The notes under the pieces were generated by a model that did not search any database, was not told the DNA's origin, and saw only the letters and a list, made by a program, of their open reading frames with translations. This document shows, piece by piece, positions 46,397 through 54,222 of a DNA stretch of 64,000 nucleotides. Within the stretch, counting starts at the first letter, position 1. Each line of letters opens with the position of its first letter. A program made the position numbers and the translations under genes. The DNA is from Streptomyces sp. P9-A4 (GTDB taxonomy: Bacteria; Actinomycetota; Actinomycetes; Streptomycetales; Streptomycetaceae): assembly GCF_036634195.1 (NCBI RefSeq), contig NZ_JAZIFY010000001.1, forward strand, positions 4,846,501-4,910,500, read 5' to 3'.

Positions 46397-47143
46397 ATGC
46401 GCCACCACCACAAGTCCACCGTCCTGGCCGCCGCCGCCATCGCCGCCCTCTCGCTCGGCCTCACCGCCTGCGGCGGCGGGGACGATGCCGCAGGCGCCAA
46501 GGACGCCGGGAGCGCCGGCGCCTCGAAGTCGGCCCAGGCCACCACCGACACCGGCGCGGCGGCCGGCGGGGCGGACCAGACCACCGCGAAGAACGGCTCG
46601 GGCTCCACCGGCGGCTCGACGGCCGGCTCCACCACCGGCGGCTCCGGTACGAAGGGGCCCACGACCGGCTCCGGCACCGGCTCCTCGGGCGGCGGCACCG
46701 GCTCCACCAAGGCCCGCGCCTGCGCCTCCGGCGACGTGAAGGTCACGGCGGCTAAGGCCGACGAGGTGCCGACCGAGCACATCGTGCTCACCGCCACCAA
46801 CACCTCCGGCAGCGCCTGCACCCTCCTCGAGTACCCGCTGATCGCCTTCGGCCCGATCCAGACCGCCAAGGACATCCCGGCCGTCGCGAAGAGCAAGCCG
46901 GCCGCCCCGATCGTCCTGAAGCCCGGTGCGCCCGCGTACGCCAACGTGCGCGTCGCGCTCGGCGGCGCCCACGAGGACAACAAGGTCGTGAAGGAGTTCA
47001 ACGTGAACCTCTTCGCCGCCGAGGGCCCCGCCGAGGGCAGCGTCGTCGTGAAGGCCCCGGCCGGTGGCCTGGCCGTCGACGAGGCCGCCGCGAAGACGGG
47101 CTACTGGACGTACGAGCTCCGCAACGGCGCCGACGAGTTCTGA
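46397..47143 (+). CDS. DUF4232 lipoprotein
   Basis: A 248-aa lipoprotein: signal MRHHHKSTVLAAAAIAALSL with lipobox LTAC, then a Gly/Ser/Thr-rich spacer (about 30-110), then a DUF4232 domain (about 113-245) with a conserved Cys pair (ARACASGDVKV and SGSACTLLEYP). It would sit on the outer face of the membrane. The function of DUF4232 is unknown. The GGGGGAAACACC ribosome site favours ATG 46397 over the upstream frame. Position just behind the SARP gene recalls the afsR-afsS arrangement, but the product is unrelated to AfsS. Confidence 0.85.
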   Translation: MRHHHKSTVLAAAAIAALSLGLTACGGGDDAAGAKDAGSAGASKSAQATTDTGAAAGGADQTTAKNGSGSTGGSTAGSTTGGSGTKGPTTGSGTGSSGGGTGSTKARACASGDVKVTAAKADEVPTEHIVLTATNTSGSACTLLEYPLIAFGPIQTAKDIPAVAKSKPAAPIVLKPGAPAYANVRVALGGAHEDNKVVKEFNVNLFAAEGPAEGSVVVKAPAGGLAVDEAAAKTGYWTYELRNGADEF

Positions 47144-47166
47144 TCGGCGGGGACCGGTGACCGCGG

Positions 47167-47281
47167 GGGGTTGGCGAGAGCCGGTTCGATGATCGCGTGG
47201 GGTTGGCGAGAGCCGGTTCGGTGATCGCGCGGGATCGGTGAGGGCCGGTTCGATGATCGCGCGGGATCGGTGAGGGCCGGT
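47167..47281. repeat. 32-bp tandem repeat, 3.6 copies
   Basis: Copies at 47167-47198, 47199-47230, 47231-47262 and a 19-bp partial at 47263-47281. The shared core is GAGNGCCGGTTCGATGATCGC-like (each copy begins GGGGTTGGCGAGAGCCGG or GGGATCGGTGAGGGCCGG). A faint degenerate copy precedes them directly after the lipoprotein stop codon. Confidence 0.93.
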
Positions 47282-47326
47282 GCGGCTTCAGGGGCGGGTT
47301 CGACCGTCCGTCCCTGAGGCCGCACC
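47279..47326. terminator. Terminator between lipoprotein and PLP-enzyme genes
   Basis: GGTGCGGC-TT-CAGGG (47279-47293) pairs with CCCTGA-GG-CCGCACC (47312-47326) with a small internal mismatch; it begins in the last repeat copy. Confidence 0.65.
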
Positions 47327-47378
47327 GTTCGGCGTTCCGGGGCCGTGCGTCAGCGGCGGCCGAGCGGCGGCCCGCCCG

Positions 47379-48509
47379 TCACGGCGTCAGACCGGTTTTC
47401 GCCCCCGCCCCGCACAGCGGCACCACCGTGAGACCCGGGCGTGCCGGGGCCGCACGGACGGCCGCCCAGCAGGCCACGCCGGTCGCCTCCACGAAGAGGC
47501 CGCGGCGGGCCAGGTCCCGCTGGGCGGTGCGGATGTCGTCCTCCTCCACCGTCAGGAACGTGCCGCCCGTCGCCCGTACCGCCCGCAGGATCTGGCGGGC
47601 GCGGGGCGGCGCCGGGATCGCGATGCCCTCCGCGAGGGTGGGGCGGGGAGCGGCCGGCGCGGCACCTTCCAGGTCGTCCGCCCCCGCGTGGAAGGCCGCG
47701 GCCAGGGGCGATACGGCCTCGGCCTGGACGGCGACCAGCGCGGGCCGGGTGTCGGTGAGCCCGTGGCGGTGCAGTTCGTCGACGGCGAGCGCGGCGCCGA
47801 GCAGCAGGGTGCCGTTGCCGACGGGGACGACGATCGTGTCGGGGAGGCGCCCGCCGAGCTCCTCCCAGAGCTCGTAGACGTAGGTCTTGGTGCCGTGCGT
47901 GAAGTACGGGTTGTACACGTGCGAGGCGTAGAACGTGCCGGGTTCGTCGGCCGCCGTCCTCGCCGCGCGGGCCGTCGCCTCGCGGTCTCCTGGCACCTCC
48001 ACGACCCGCGCGCCGTGCGCCCGGATCTGCTCCAGCTTCTTCGGGGAGGTGCCCTCGGGCACGTACACGAGGCTGTCGAGTCCGGCCCGTGCGCCGTACG
48101 CGGCGATCGCCGTGCCCGCGTTCCCGCTGCTGTCGGCGACGACCCGGTCGAGGCGGCCGGTGCGGGCGAGGCGGAGGGCGTGGGCGGCGAGCATCACCGC
48201 GCCCCGGTCCTTGAAGGAGAGCGTCGGCATGAGGAAGTCGAGCTTGGCCGAAACCGCCCCTGACGCGTTCTCCACCAGGGGGACCAGGGGCGTGCGGCCC
48301 TCCCCGAGCGTCACGTCCGCCGCGTACGGCATCGGCGGCAGCGCCTCCTCGTAACGCCACAATGAATTCACACGTGACGCGAGTGACGGGAGGGATACCG
48401 GGGCGCTCGCGAACTCCAGATCCCAGGGGCCGCGGCACTTCGGACAACACCAGGTGAGCGCGTCCGCGGGCGACTGGACCTGGCAGCGGGGGCACACGTA
48501 GGCGGTCAT
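47379..48509 (-). CDS. Threonine-synthase-like PLP-dependent enzyme
   Basis: A 376-aa fold-type II PLP protein. It begins with a zinc-ribbon-like pair (VCPRCQ, WCCPKCRGP), then the PLP-lysine motif PTLSFKDRGAVML, the phosphate-binding SSGNAGTAIAAYGARAG and the C-terminal VVPLCGAGAKTGL. It resembles threonine synthase (O-phosphohomoserine to threonine), but short proteins of this type in Streptomyces are often extra copies of unknown substrate. ATG 48507-48509 gives MTAYVCP; ATG 48519-48521 is possible; neither has a clear ribosome site. Confidence 0.83.
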   Translation of the reverse strand: MTAYVCPRCQVQSPADALTWCCPKCRGPWDLEFASAPVSLPSLASRVNSLWRYEEALPPMPYAADVTLGEGRTPLVPLVENASGAVSAKLDFLMPTLSFKDRGAVMLAAHALRLARTGRLDRVVADSSGNAGTAIAAYGARAGLDSLVYVPEGTSPKKLEQIRAHGARVVEVPGDREATARAARTAADEPGTFYASHVYNPYFTHGTKTYVYELWEELGGRLPDTIVVPVGNGTLLLGAALAVDELHRHGLTDTRPALVAVQAEAVSPLAAAFHAGADDLEGAAPAAPRPTLAEGIAIPAPPRARQILRAVRATGGTFLTVEEDDIRTAQRDLARRGLFVEATGVACWAAVRAAPARPGLTVVPLCGAGAKTGLTP

Positions 48510-48750
48510 GCCGGTCAGCATGTCAGCTGTGTGGCGCGGGTGTTGCGGGCTGTCGGCAGCCCTTGTGGGATTCCTATGGATCAGCCAATCTTTCGCTCGG
48601 CAGCCGGATGTTCGAGACGGCGTGGAACTTGCCTCGTCTTGTCATGCCTCTGTCATGTCTCTCGGTAACGCGCACCCCCCACAGCACGACGCACCCCCCA
48701 CAGCACCACACCCCCACAGCAGCGCACCACCAATGAGGAGGACCCCTCAC

Positions 48751-50325
48751 ATGTCAGTGATGCGTGAATCGCGTCGCGGAATCGCCACCGCCGCGGCCAT
48801 CGCCGTCGCCGCCCTCACCCTCGGCTCCCTCTCCGCCCTCCCGGCAGCCGCCTCACCGGCCGCCCCCGAGGGTGTCATCGAGAACGCCGGAGCCGAAGGC
48901 ACCGTCCCGGGCAGCTACATCGTCACCCTCGACGAGTCCGCGCGGGCGGAGACCGCCAAGGGCCGTGCCGTCGCCGCCAAGTTCGGCGCGAAGATCAAGC
49001 GGACGTACACCTCGGCGATCAACGGCTACTCCGTCGAACTCTCCGAGGCGCAGGCGAAGAAGCTCGCCGCCGACCCGGCCGTGCGGTCCGTCGTCCAGAA
49101 CCGCGTCTTCCACATCGACGGCACCCAGCCCTCCCCGCCGTCCTGGGGCCTGGACCGGATCGACCAGAAGGCCCTTCCGCTGAACCAGAGTTACACCTAT
49201 CCGGACACCGCCGGGCAGGGCGTCACCGCGTACATCATCGACACCGGTGTCCGCATCACCCACACCGAGTTCGGCGGCCGTGCCTCCTACGGCTACGACG
49301 CCATCGACAACGACAACACCGCGCAGGACGGCCACGGCCACGGCACCCATGTCGCCGGCACCGTCGCGGGCTCGTCGTACGGCGTCGCCAAGAAGGCGAA
49401 GATCGTCGGCGTCCGCGTCCTCGACAACTCCGGCTCCGGCACGACCGAGCAGGTCGTCGCGGGCATCGACTGGGTCACGCGGAACGCCGTGAAGCCGGCC
49501 GTGGCCAACATGAGCCTCGGCGGCGGTGTCGACTCCGTCCTCGACGACGCCGTCCGCAACTCGATCGCCTCCGGCGTGACCTACGCGGTCGCGGCGGGCA
49601 ACGAGACCGACAACGCCGCCAACCACTCCCCGGCGCGCGTGGCCGAGGCCATCACCGTCGGCGCGACCACGTCGGGCGACGCCAAGGCGAGCTACTCCAA
49701 CTTCGGCAGCGGCCTGGACCTCTTCGCCCCGGGCTCCTCCATCACCTCGTCCTGGGGCACCGGCGACACCGCCACCAACACCATCTCCGGTACGTCCATG
49801 GCGACCCCGCACGTCGCCGGAGCCGCCGCCGTCTACCTCGCGGGCAACCCGACCGCGACCCCGGCGCAGGTCTCCGCGGCCCTGACGGCCGCCGCCACCC
49901 CGAACGTCGTCACCAGCCCCGGCACCGGTTCCCCGAACAAGCTCCTGTACATCGGTGGCGGCGACACCACCCCGCCCACCGGCCCGAAGTTCGAGAACAC
50001 CGCGGACTTCGCCGTCGCCGACAACGCGACCGTCGAGTCCCCGGTCACCGTCAGCGGCGTCACGGGCAACGCCCCGGCCGCCCTCCAGGTGCCGGTGAAC
50101 ATCGCCCACACCTACATCGGTGACCTCCAGGTCCAGCTGATCGCCCCCGACGGCTCGGCGTACACCCTGAAGGCCTTCGGTACGGGCGGCAGCGCGGACA
50201 ACATCAACACCACGTACACCGTGAACGCCTCCTCGGAGGCCGCCAACGGCACGTGGAAGCTGCGGGTCACGGACAACGCGACCTACGACACCGGGAAGAT
50301 CGACTCCTGGGGTCTGCAGTTCTGA
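48751..50325 (+). CDS. Secreted subtilisin-like serine protease with P-domain
   Basis: A 524-aa preproprotease. Signal peptide to about residue 35 (ALPAAASPAA), an inhibitor I9 propeptide (about 52-123; GSYIVTLDESARAETAKGRA), and an S8 catalytic domain with Asp164 (YIIDTGV), His197 (GHGTHVAG), Asn284 (AGNETDNA) and Ser349 (GTSMATPHVAG). It ends with a proprotein-convertase-type P-domain (about 415-520; TYIGDLQVQLIAPDGSAYTL ... GTWKLRVTDNA). It is exported and self-activated to degrade protein. AGGAGG at 48736-48741 supports the start. Confidence 0.94.
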   Translation: MSVMRESRRGIATAAAIAVAALTLGSLSALPAAASPAAPEGVIENAGAEGTVPGSYIVTLDESARAETAKGRAVAAKFGAKIKRTYTSAINGYSVELSEAQAKKLAADPAVRSVVQNRVFHIDGTQPSPPSWGLDRIDQKALPLNQSYTYPDTAGQGVTAYIIDTGVRITHTEFGGRASYGYDAIDNDNTAQDGHGHGTHVAGTVAGSSYGVAKKAKIVGVRVLDNSGSGTTEQVVAGIDWVTRNAVKPAVANMSLGGGVDSVLDDAVRNSIASGVTYAVAAGNETDNAANHSPARVAEAITVGATTSGDAKASYSNFGSGLDLFAPGSSITSSWGTGDTATNTISGTSMATPHVAGAAAVYLAGNPTATPAQVSAALTAAATPNVVTSPGTGSPNKLLYIGGGDTTPPTGPKFENTADFAVADNATVESPVTVSGVTGNAPAALQVPVNIAHTYIGDLQVQLIAPDGSAYTLKAFGTGGSADNINTTYTVNASSEAANGTWKLRVTDNATYDTGKIDSWGLQF

Positions 50326-50327
50326 GT

Positions 50328-50369
50328 CCGGCTCGATGGGCCCGGCTCGATGGGCCCGGCCTGATGAGC
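50328..50369. repeat. 14-bp tandem repeat, three copies
   Basis: CCGGCTCGATGGGC at 50328-50341 and 50342-50355, then CCGGCCTGATGAGC at 50356-50369. The array starts 3 bp after the protease stop codon. Confidence 0.88.
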
Positions 50370-50390
50370 AGGGTCTGACAAGCACGACGA

Positions 50391-50418
50391 GGGGCGGTCG
50401 CCTGCGGGCGGCCGTCCC
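50391..50418 (+). terminator. Terminator of protease gene
   Basis: GGGGCGGTCGCC (50391-50402) pairs with GGCGGCCGTCCC (about 50407-50418) using two G-T wobbles. Confidence 0.65.
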
Positions 50419-50526
50419 TTCCGTGTCCGAGGCGTGCCCCGGCTGTCCGTCCCGCCCGCCCCGCCGCGTACGATGCGCGCCCGATCATTTGTTCGCGTCA
50501 CGCGCCGCAACAGGAGCACCGTACCC

Positions 50527-51705
50527 GTGGAGCCGACCCAGCCGACCCCGCCGCCGCAGCAGCCCGAGGGGGGGCCGCAGCAGGGCGGATGGCCCGCCCC
50601 GGGCCCGTACACCTCCCCGGGCATGCCGTACGCGGCCGGCCCCTACGGTGGCCCGGCAGGGGGGCCGGGACCCTTCCCCTACGGGCAGCCGCCGCGGCGC
50701 ACCACCAACGGGCTCGCCATCGCCTCCCTGGTCTCCGGCATCGTCTGCTGTCTGCCGCCCCTCGGTCTGGTCCTCGGGCTCATCGCCCTCCCGCAGATCA
50801 GGAAGAGGGAGCAGGACGGCAAGGGGATGGCGATCACGGGCATCGTCCTCTCCGCGCTCAGCTGTCTGCTGCTCGTCGTCGGCCTCGCGACCGGCGGCAT
50901 CGGCTCGGCCTGGGGCGACTTCAAGGAGGGCGTGGACGAGGCGTCCCGTACGAAGTCGCCGTTCTCCCTGCGGACCGGGCAGTGCTTCAGCGACGACGGC
51001 AAGCTGGAGGAGTACGCGACGGACGTCACGATCGTCGACTGCGCCCGCCCGCACGACGGCGAGGTCACCGGCGGGTTCAAGGTCACCGGCTTCGCCAAGT
51101 GGCCCGGCGACGACGCGATCGACAAGATCGCGGTGAAGCGCTGCGAGGCGATCAACGCCGCGTACGCGATGGACACCTGGGCCGTGCCCAACGACGTCTG
51201 GCTGTACTACTACCTGCCGAGCCGCGAGAGCTGGCGCGGTGGCGACCGCACGGTGACCTGCGCGTTCGCCAGCAAGAAGAACCCCTTCAGCGGCTCCGTG
51301 CGCTCCGACGCCGCCAAGCTGACGGCCGACCAGGAACAGTTCCTGAACGCCGTCAACCCGATCGAGACGGTGGTCTACCAGGAGCCGGAGGCGGACCCGG
51401 ACGAGGACTTCGCCGCCAACAAGGCCTGGTCCGTCCAGCTTCTCGCCGCGATCAACGGGGCGCGCACGGGCCTCGACCAGCACTACTGGCCGGGCGCCTC
51501 CACGGCCCCCGTCGCGGCGCTGGGCAAGCAGCTCGACACGGCCTCGAAGCAGTGGGCGAAGCTGGCGGCGGCGCCCGACGCGGACGCCTACTGGGAGGCG
51601 TACGACACGGCCTGGGACGCCCTGCCCGAGAACCTGGGCGCGGAGGCCCGCACCGCACTCGGCCTGACGGGCACGCTCCCGGCGGGCGAGGGGACCTCGG
51701 CCTGA
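50527..51705 (+). CDS. DUF4190 membrane protein with septum-formation-like domain
   Basis: A 392-aa protein. A Pro/Gly-rich cytoplasmic start (1-60) precedes DUF4190 with two transmembrane helices (LAIASLVSGIVCCLPPLGLV; GIVLSALSCLLLVVGLATGG). An extracytoplasmic septum-formation-type domain with paired Cys follows (RTGQCFSDDG, TIVDCARPHDGEV, AVKRCEAIN, RTVTCAF). The family is common in actinobacteria and not functionally proven. I chose GTG 50527 because an AGGAG lies about 10 nt upstream; the longer frame from 50434 is possible. Confidence 0.82.
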   Translation: MEPTQPTPPPQQPEGGPQQGGWPAPGPYTSPGMPYAAGPYGGPAGGPGPFPYGQPPRRTTNGLAIASLVSGIVCCLPPLGLVLGLIALPQIRKREQDGKGMAITGIVLSALSCLLLVVGLATGGIGSAWGDFKEGVDEASRTKSPFSLRTGQCFSDDGKLEEYATDVTIVDCARPHDGEVTGGFKVTGFAKWPGDDAIDKIAVKRCEAINAAYAMDTWAVPNDVWLYYYLPSRESWRGGDRTVTCAFASKKNPFSGSVRSDAAKLTADQEQFLNAVNPIETVVYQEPEADPDEDFAANKAWSVQLLAAINGARTGLDQHYWPGASTAPVAALGKQLDTASKQWAKLAAAPDADAYWEAYDTAWDALPENLGAEARTALGLTGTLPAGEGTSA

Positions 51706-51710
51706 GAGGG

Positions 51711-51775
51711 GTGCGGGGGCGGTACGTGACGACGGCGTGCGGGGGCGGTACGTGACGACGGCGTGCGGGGCACGT
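51711..51775. repeat. 26-bp tandem repeat, about 2.4 copies
   Basis: Two identical copies (51711-51736 and 51737-51762) begin GTGCGGGGGCGGTACGTG and end ACGACGGC; a third degenerate partial copy follows. The array starts 5 bp after the stop codon of the DUF4190 gene. Confidence 0.92.
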
Positions 51776-51795
51776 GACGCGTGACGCGCCGTATG

Positions 51796-51833
51796 GACGG
51801 GGCCGGGTCTCCCTCGGGAGGCCCGGCCCCGTC
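51796..51833. terminator. Terminator after DUF4190 gene
   Basis: GACGGGGCCGGG (51796-51807) pairs with CCCGGCCCCGTC (51822-51833); CTCCC and GGGAG extend the stem inside. Confidence 0.87.
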
Positions 51834-51932
51834 GTGTGCGGACCGGAAGCGGCGGGCCGGGGACGGCGGCCCGTGACCGACCGCCGTTCCGGCGCACCGC
51901 GCGCGGCGGGGCGCCGGTCCGCGGTTCGGGGG

Positions 51933-51959
51933 CCCCGGCCGCCGGGAGGGCGGCCGGGG
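51933..51959 (-). terminator. Terminator of chitinase gene
   Basis: CCCCGGCCGCC (51933-51943) pairs with GGCGGCCGGGG (51949-51959) around a 5-nt loop, 7 bp beyond the chitinase stop on the minus strand. Confidence 0.82.
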
Positions 51960-51966
51960 CGGGGTG

Positions 51967-52968
51967 TCAGCGCCGGGTCAGACCCCGGTCGATGGCGGTG
52001 ATCAGCTCGCCGTCCGGGGTGTCCCCGTCGAGGGACCAGACCATCGCGCCGCCGAGTCCGTTCCGCCGGACGTAGGACGGGTAGAGCTTGTGCGTCCCCG
52101 AATTCGCCAGATCCTTGAGGAACTTGTAGTCCTCCGAGCCGGCCGTCCAGGTCGCGGGGGCGGGGCCGGTGGCGGGCTGCCCGAGGCCGTCGCCGCCGCC
52201 GGTGACGCCGGTCCAGCCCTGGCCGTAGAAGGGCATGCCGACCACGAGCTTGTGGGCGGGCGCGCCGCGCCGCAGCCAGGCCCTGACGGTCTGGTCGACG
52301 CTGAAGTCGTTCTTGGCGTAGAGCGCGGACTGCTGGGCGGTGGTCTTCTCGCCGGAGACGTGGAAGTCGTAGCCCTGGAGGTTCACGAAGTCGAAGTCCC
52401 GCATGATCCGGGCGACTTCGAAGCCCGCGTCGATCTTGGCGGGCGCGGTGGGCGCATACGCGCTGAGGTCGTAGTGCCTGCGCTGCGGCAGCGAGCGGCC
52501 GTAGGTGTCGAGCTGGGTGCGGAACTCCCGTACCAGCTTGGTGAAGTTGGGCCTGTCCTCGGGGCGGATGACGTTCCCGGGGGCGCCGTCCGATCCGGGC
52601 CACTCCCAGTCCAGGTCGACTCCGTCGAAGACTCCGGCGGCGGCTCCGGCGCCGCCGCGGGCGCCGTCGACGGGCAGGTTCCCCTTGATGTAGGTGTCGA
52701 GGTAGGAGGCGACGAGCTTCTTGCGGCCCGCGTCGGTGCGTACGGCGTCGGAGAAGTGGGCGGAGCCGCTCCAGCCGCCCAGCGAGATCACGACCTTGAG
52801 GCCGGGGTGCTTCGCCTTCAGCTCGCGCAGCTCGTTGAAGCTTCCGGCCAGGCGCTGGTCGGCGGTGTCGCCGACGCCGTCCACGGAGGCGGCGGCGTCG
52901 ACGGGGCGCACGTAGTCCGCCCAGGGGTCGGAGCCGGGGGTCAGCTTGGTCATGGCTCTGGGACGCAT
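51967..52968 (-). CDS. GH18 chitinase lacking signal peptide and first part of the domain
   Basis: A 333-aa glycoside hydrolase family 18 protein. The catalytic motif FDGVDLDWEWPG (DxxDxDxE), the substrate strand VVISLGGWSGS, NLQGYDFHVSG and the final GGAMVWSLDGD are present. However it starts MRPRAMTKLTPGSDPWADYV, which in complete chitinases lies about 60-100 residues into the domain. The signal peptide and first beta-strand are therefore missing, and no coding trace is seen upstream. It may be a deletion derivative that still carries a chitin-type promoter. ATG 52966-52968 has AGGA about 8 nt upstream. It may be nonfunctional or cytoplasmic. Confidence 0.8.
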   Translation of the reverse strand: MRPRAMTKLTPGSDPWADYVRPVDAAASVDGVGDTADQRLAGSFNELRELKAKHPGLKVVISLGGWSGSAHFSDAVRTDAGRKKLVASYLDTYIKGNLPVDGARGGAGAAAGVFDGVDLDWEWPGSDGAPGNVIRPEDRPNFTKLVREFRTQLDTYGRSLPQRRHYDLSAYAPTAPAKIDAGFEVARIMRDFDFVNLQGYDFHVSGEKTTAQQSALYAKNDFSVDQTVRAWLRRGAPAHKLVVGMPFYGQGWTGVTGGGDGLGQPATGPAPATWTAGSEDYKFLKDLANSGTHKLYPSYVRRNGLGGAMVWSLDGDTPDGELITAIDRGLTRR

Positions 52969-53049
52969 GGGCTCGTTCCTGTGCGAGGCGGGAGGGAGCG
53001 TGCGGAGAGGCGGGAGGGGGTGTGCGGAGGAGCTTGCAGGCAGGAACGT

Positions 53050-53065
53050 ATTGGTCTGGACCAAT
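53050..53065. promoter_or_regulatory. DasR-type operator (dre)
   Basis: ATTGGTCTGGACCAAT matches the DasR responsive element consensus ACTGGTCTAGACCACT at 13 of 16 positions and is nearly palindromic. It lies 82-97 bp upstream of the chitinase start. DasR represses chitinase and GlcNAc genes in Streptomyces and is released by glucosamine phosphates. Confidence 0.85.
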
Positions 53066-53247
53066 AGGGGTCAAGGGGTGTGACGCGTCAACTCGGCGTG
53101 CGTGGCGCCGCCTACTCGGTGTGACCGTGGGTAGCAAGAGGTGTGATCTCGGTGTCATCACTTCGAGTGAAACTTTGGCCCATGCTTGCGGATCGCGACC
53201 CACGGTTGTCAGTCTGTAGCTGTAAGTCAACCTGAGGGGAGTGTCCA

Positions 53248-54000
53248 GTGACGTTCGGTGAGCAGCCCGCCTATCTGCGCGTGGCGAGCGATCTACGGGA
53301 GAAGATCGCCAACGGCTCGCTTCCGCCGCATGCGCGTCTCCCCTCACAGGCACGCATCCGCGAGGAGTACGGGGTGTCGGACACCGTCGCGCTGGAGGCC
53401 CGCAAGGTGCTCATGGCCGAGGGGCTCGTGGAGGGGCGCTCGGGCTCGGGCACCTATGTGCGGGAGCGTCCGGTGCCGCGCCGGATCGCCCGCTCCGGGT
53501 ACCGTCCGGCGTCCGGCGCCAGCCCCTTCCGGCAGGAGCAGGCGGCCGAGGGGGCCCGGGGCACCTGGGAGTCGAACAGCGAGCAGGAACCGGCCGGCCC
53601 CGAGGTGGCCGAGCGGCTCGGCATCGAACCGGGGGAGCGGGTGATGCGCACGCGGTACGTCTACCGGGACGGCGGCGAGCCCATGATGGTCGCCACCTCC
53701 TGGGAGCCGCTCGCCGTCACCGGGCGGACGCCGGTGATGCTCCCCGAGGAGGGCCCGCTCGGCGGCTGCGGGGTCGTCGAGCGGATGGCGGCCATCGACG
53801 TGGTCGTGGACAACGTCATGGAGGAGGTCGGCGCCCGGCCGGGCCTCGCCGAGGAACTCCTCGCGCTGGGCGGGGTGCCGGGGCATGTGGTGATGGTCGT
53901 GGAGCGCACGTACTACGCCTCCGGGCGCGCGGTCGAGACGGCCGACGTGGTCGTCCCCGCCGACCGCTACCGCCTCTCGTACCACCTGCCGGTGAGATGA
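53248..54000 (+). CDS. GntR/HutC-family transcriptional regulator
   Basis: A 250-aa regulator. The GntR winged helix (residues about 8-75; RVASDLREKIANGSLPPHAR, LPSQARIREEYGVSDTVA) precedes a UTRA effector domain (about 95-245; ERVMRTRYVYRDGGEPMMVA ... VVMVVERTYYASGRAVETAD). It senses a small ligand. GTG 53248 has GAGGGGAG 7 nt upstream. Divergent from the chitinase gene, but the dre nearby is more DasR-like than a site for this protein; its own target is unknown. Confidence 0.9.
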   Translation: MTFGEQPAYLRVASDLREKIANGSLPPHARLPSQARIREEYGVSDTVALEARKVLMAEGLVEGRSGSGTYVRERPVPRRIARSGYRPASGASPFRQEQAAEGARGTWESNSEQEPAGPEVAERLGIEPGERVMRTRYVYRDGGEPMMVATSWEPLAVTGRTPVMLPEEGPLGGCGVVERMAAIDVVVDNVMEEVGARPGLAEELLALGGVPGHVVMVVERTYYASGRAVETADVVVPADRYRLSYHLPVR

Positions 54001-54222
54001 GCCTCCGACGGTCCGTCCGAGGTCCACGGGCCCGCCCCGCGCGGCGCCTCTCCGCCGACCCCCACCGGTCAGCGGAGTCCGTCGTCCGGGAGGCGTGACC
54101 GCGAGTTAACGGGGTGTCAGCTCGCGTAACCGCCCGGCAACCTCGCGCCACCGCCGTCCGTCACGACCGGCTCCTAGCTTCCTCGTCCGTACCCGCGACT
54201 CGGCCGGACGACAGGAACCCCC

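Noticed and set aside
47167..47281. CRISPR-like array
   Set aside because: Contiguous 32-bp units without spacers; a tandem repeat instead.
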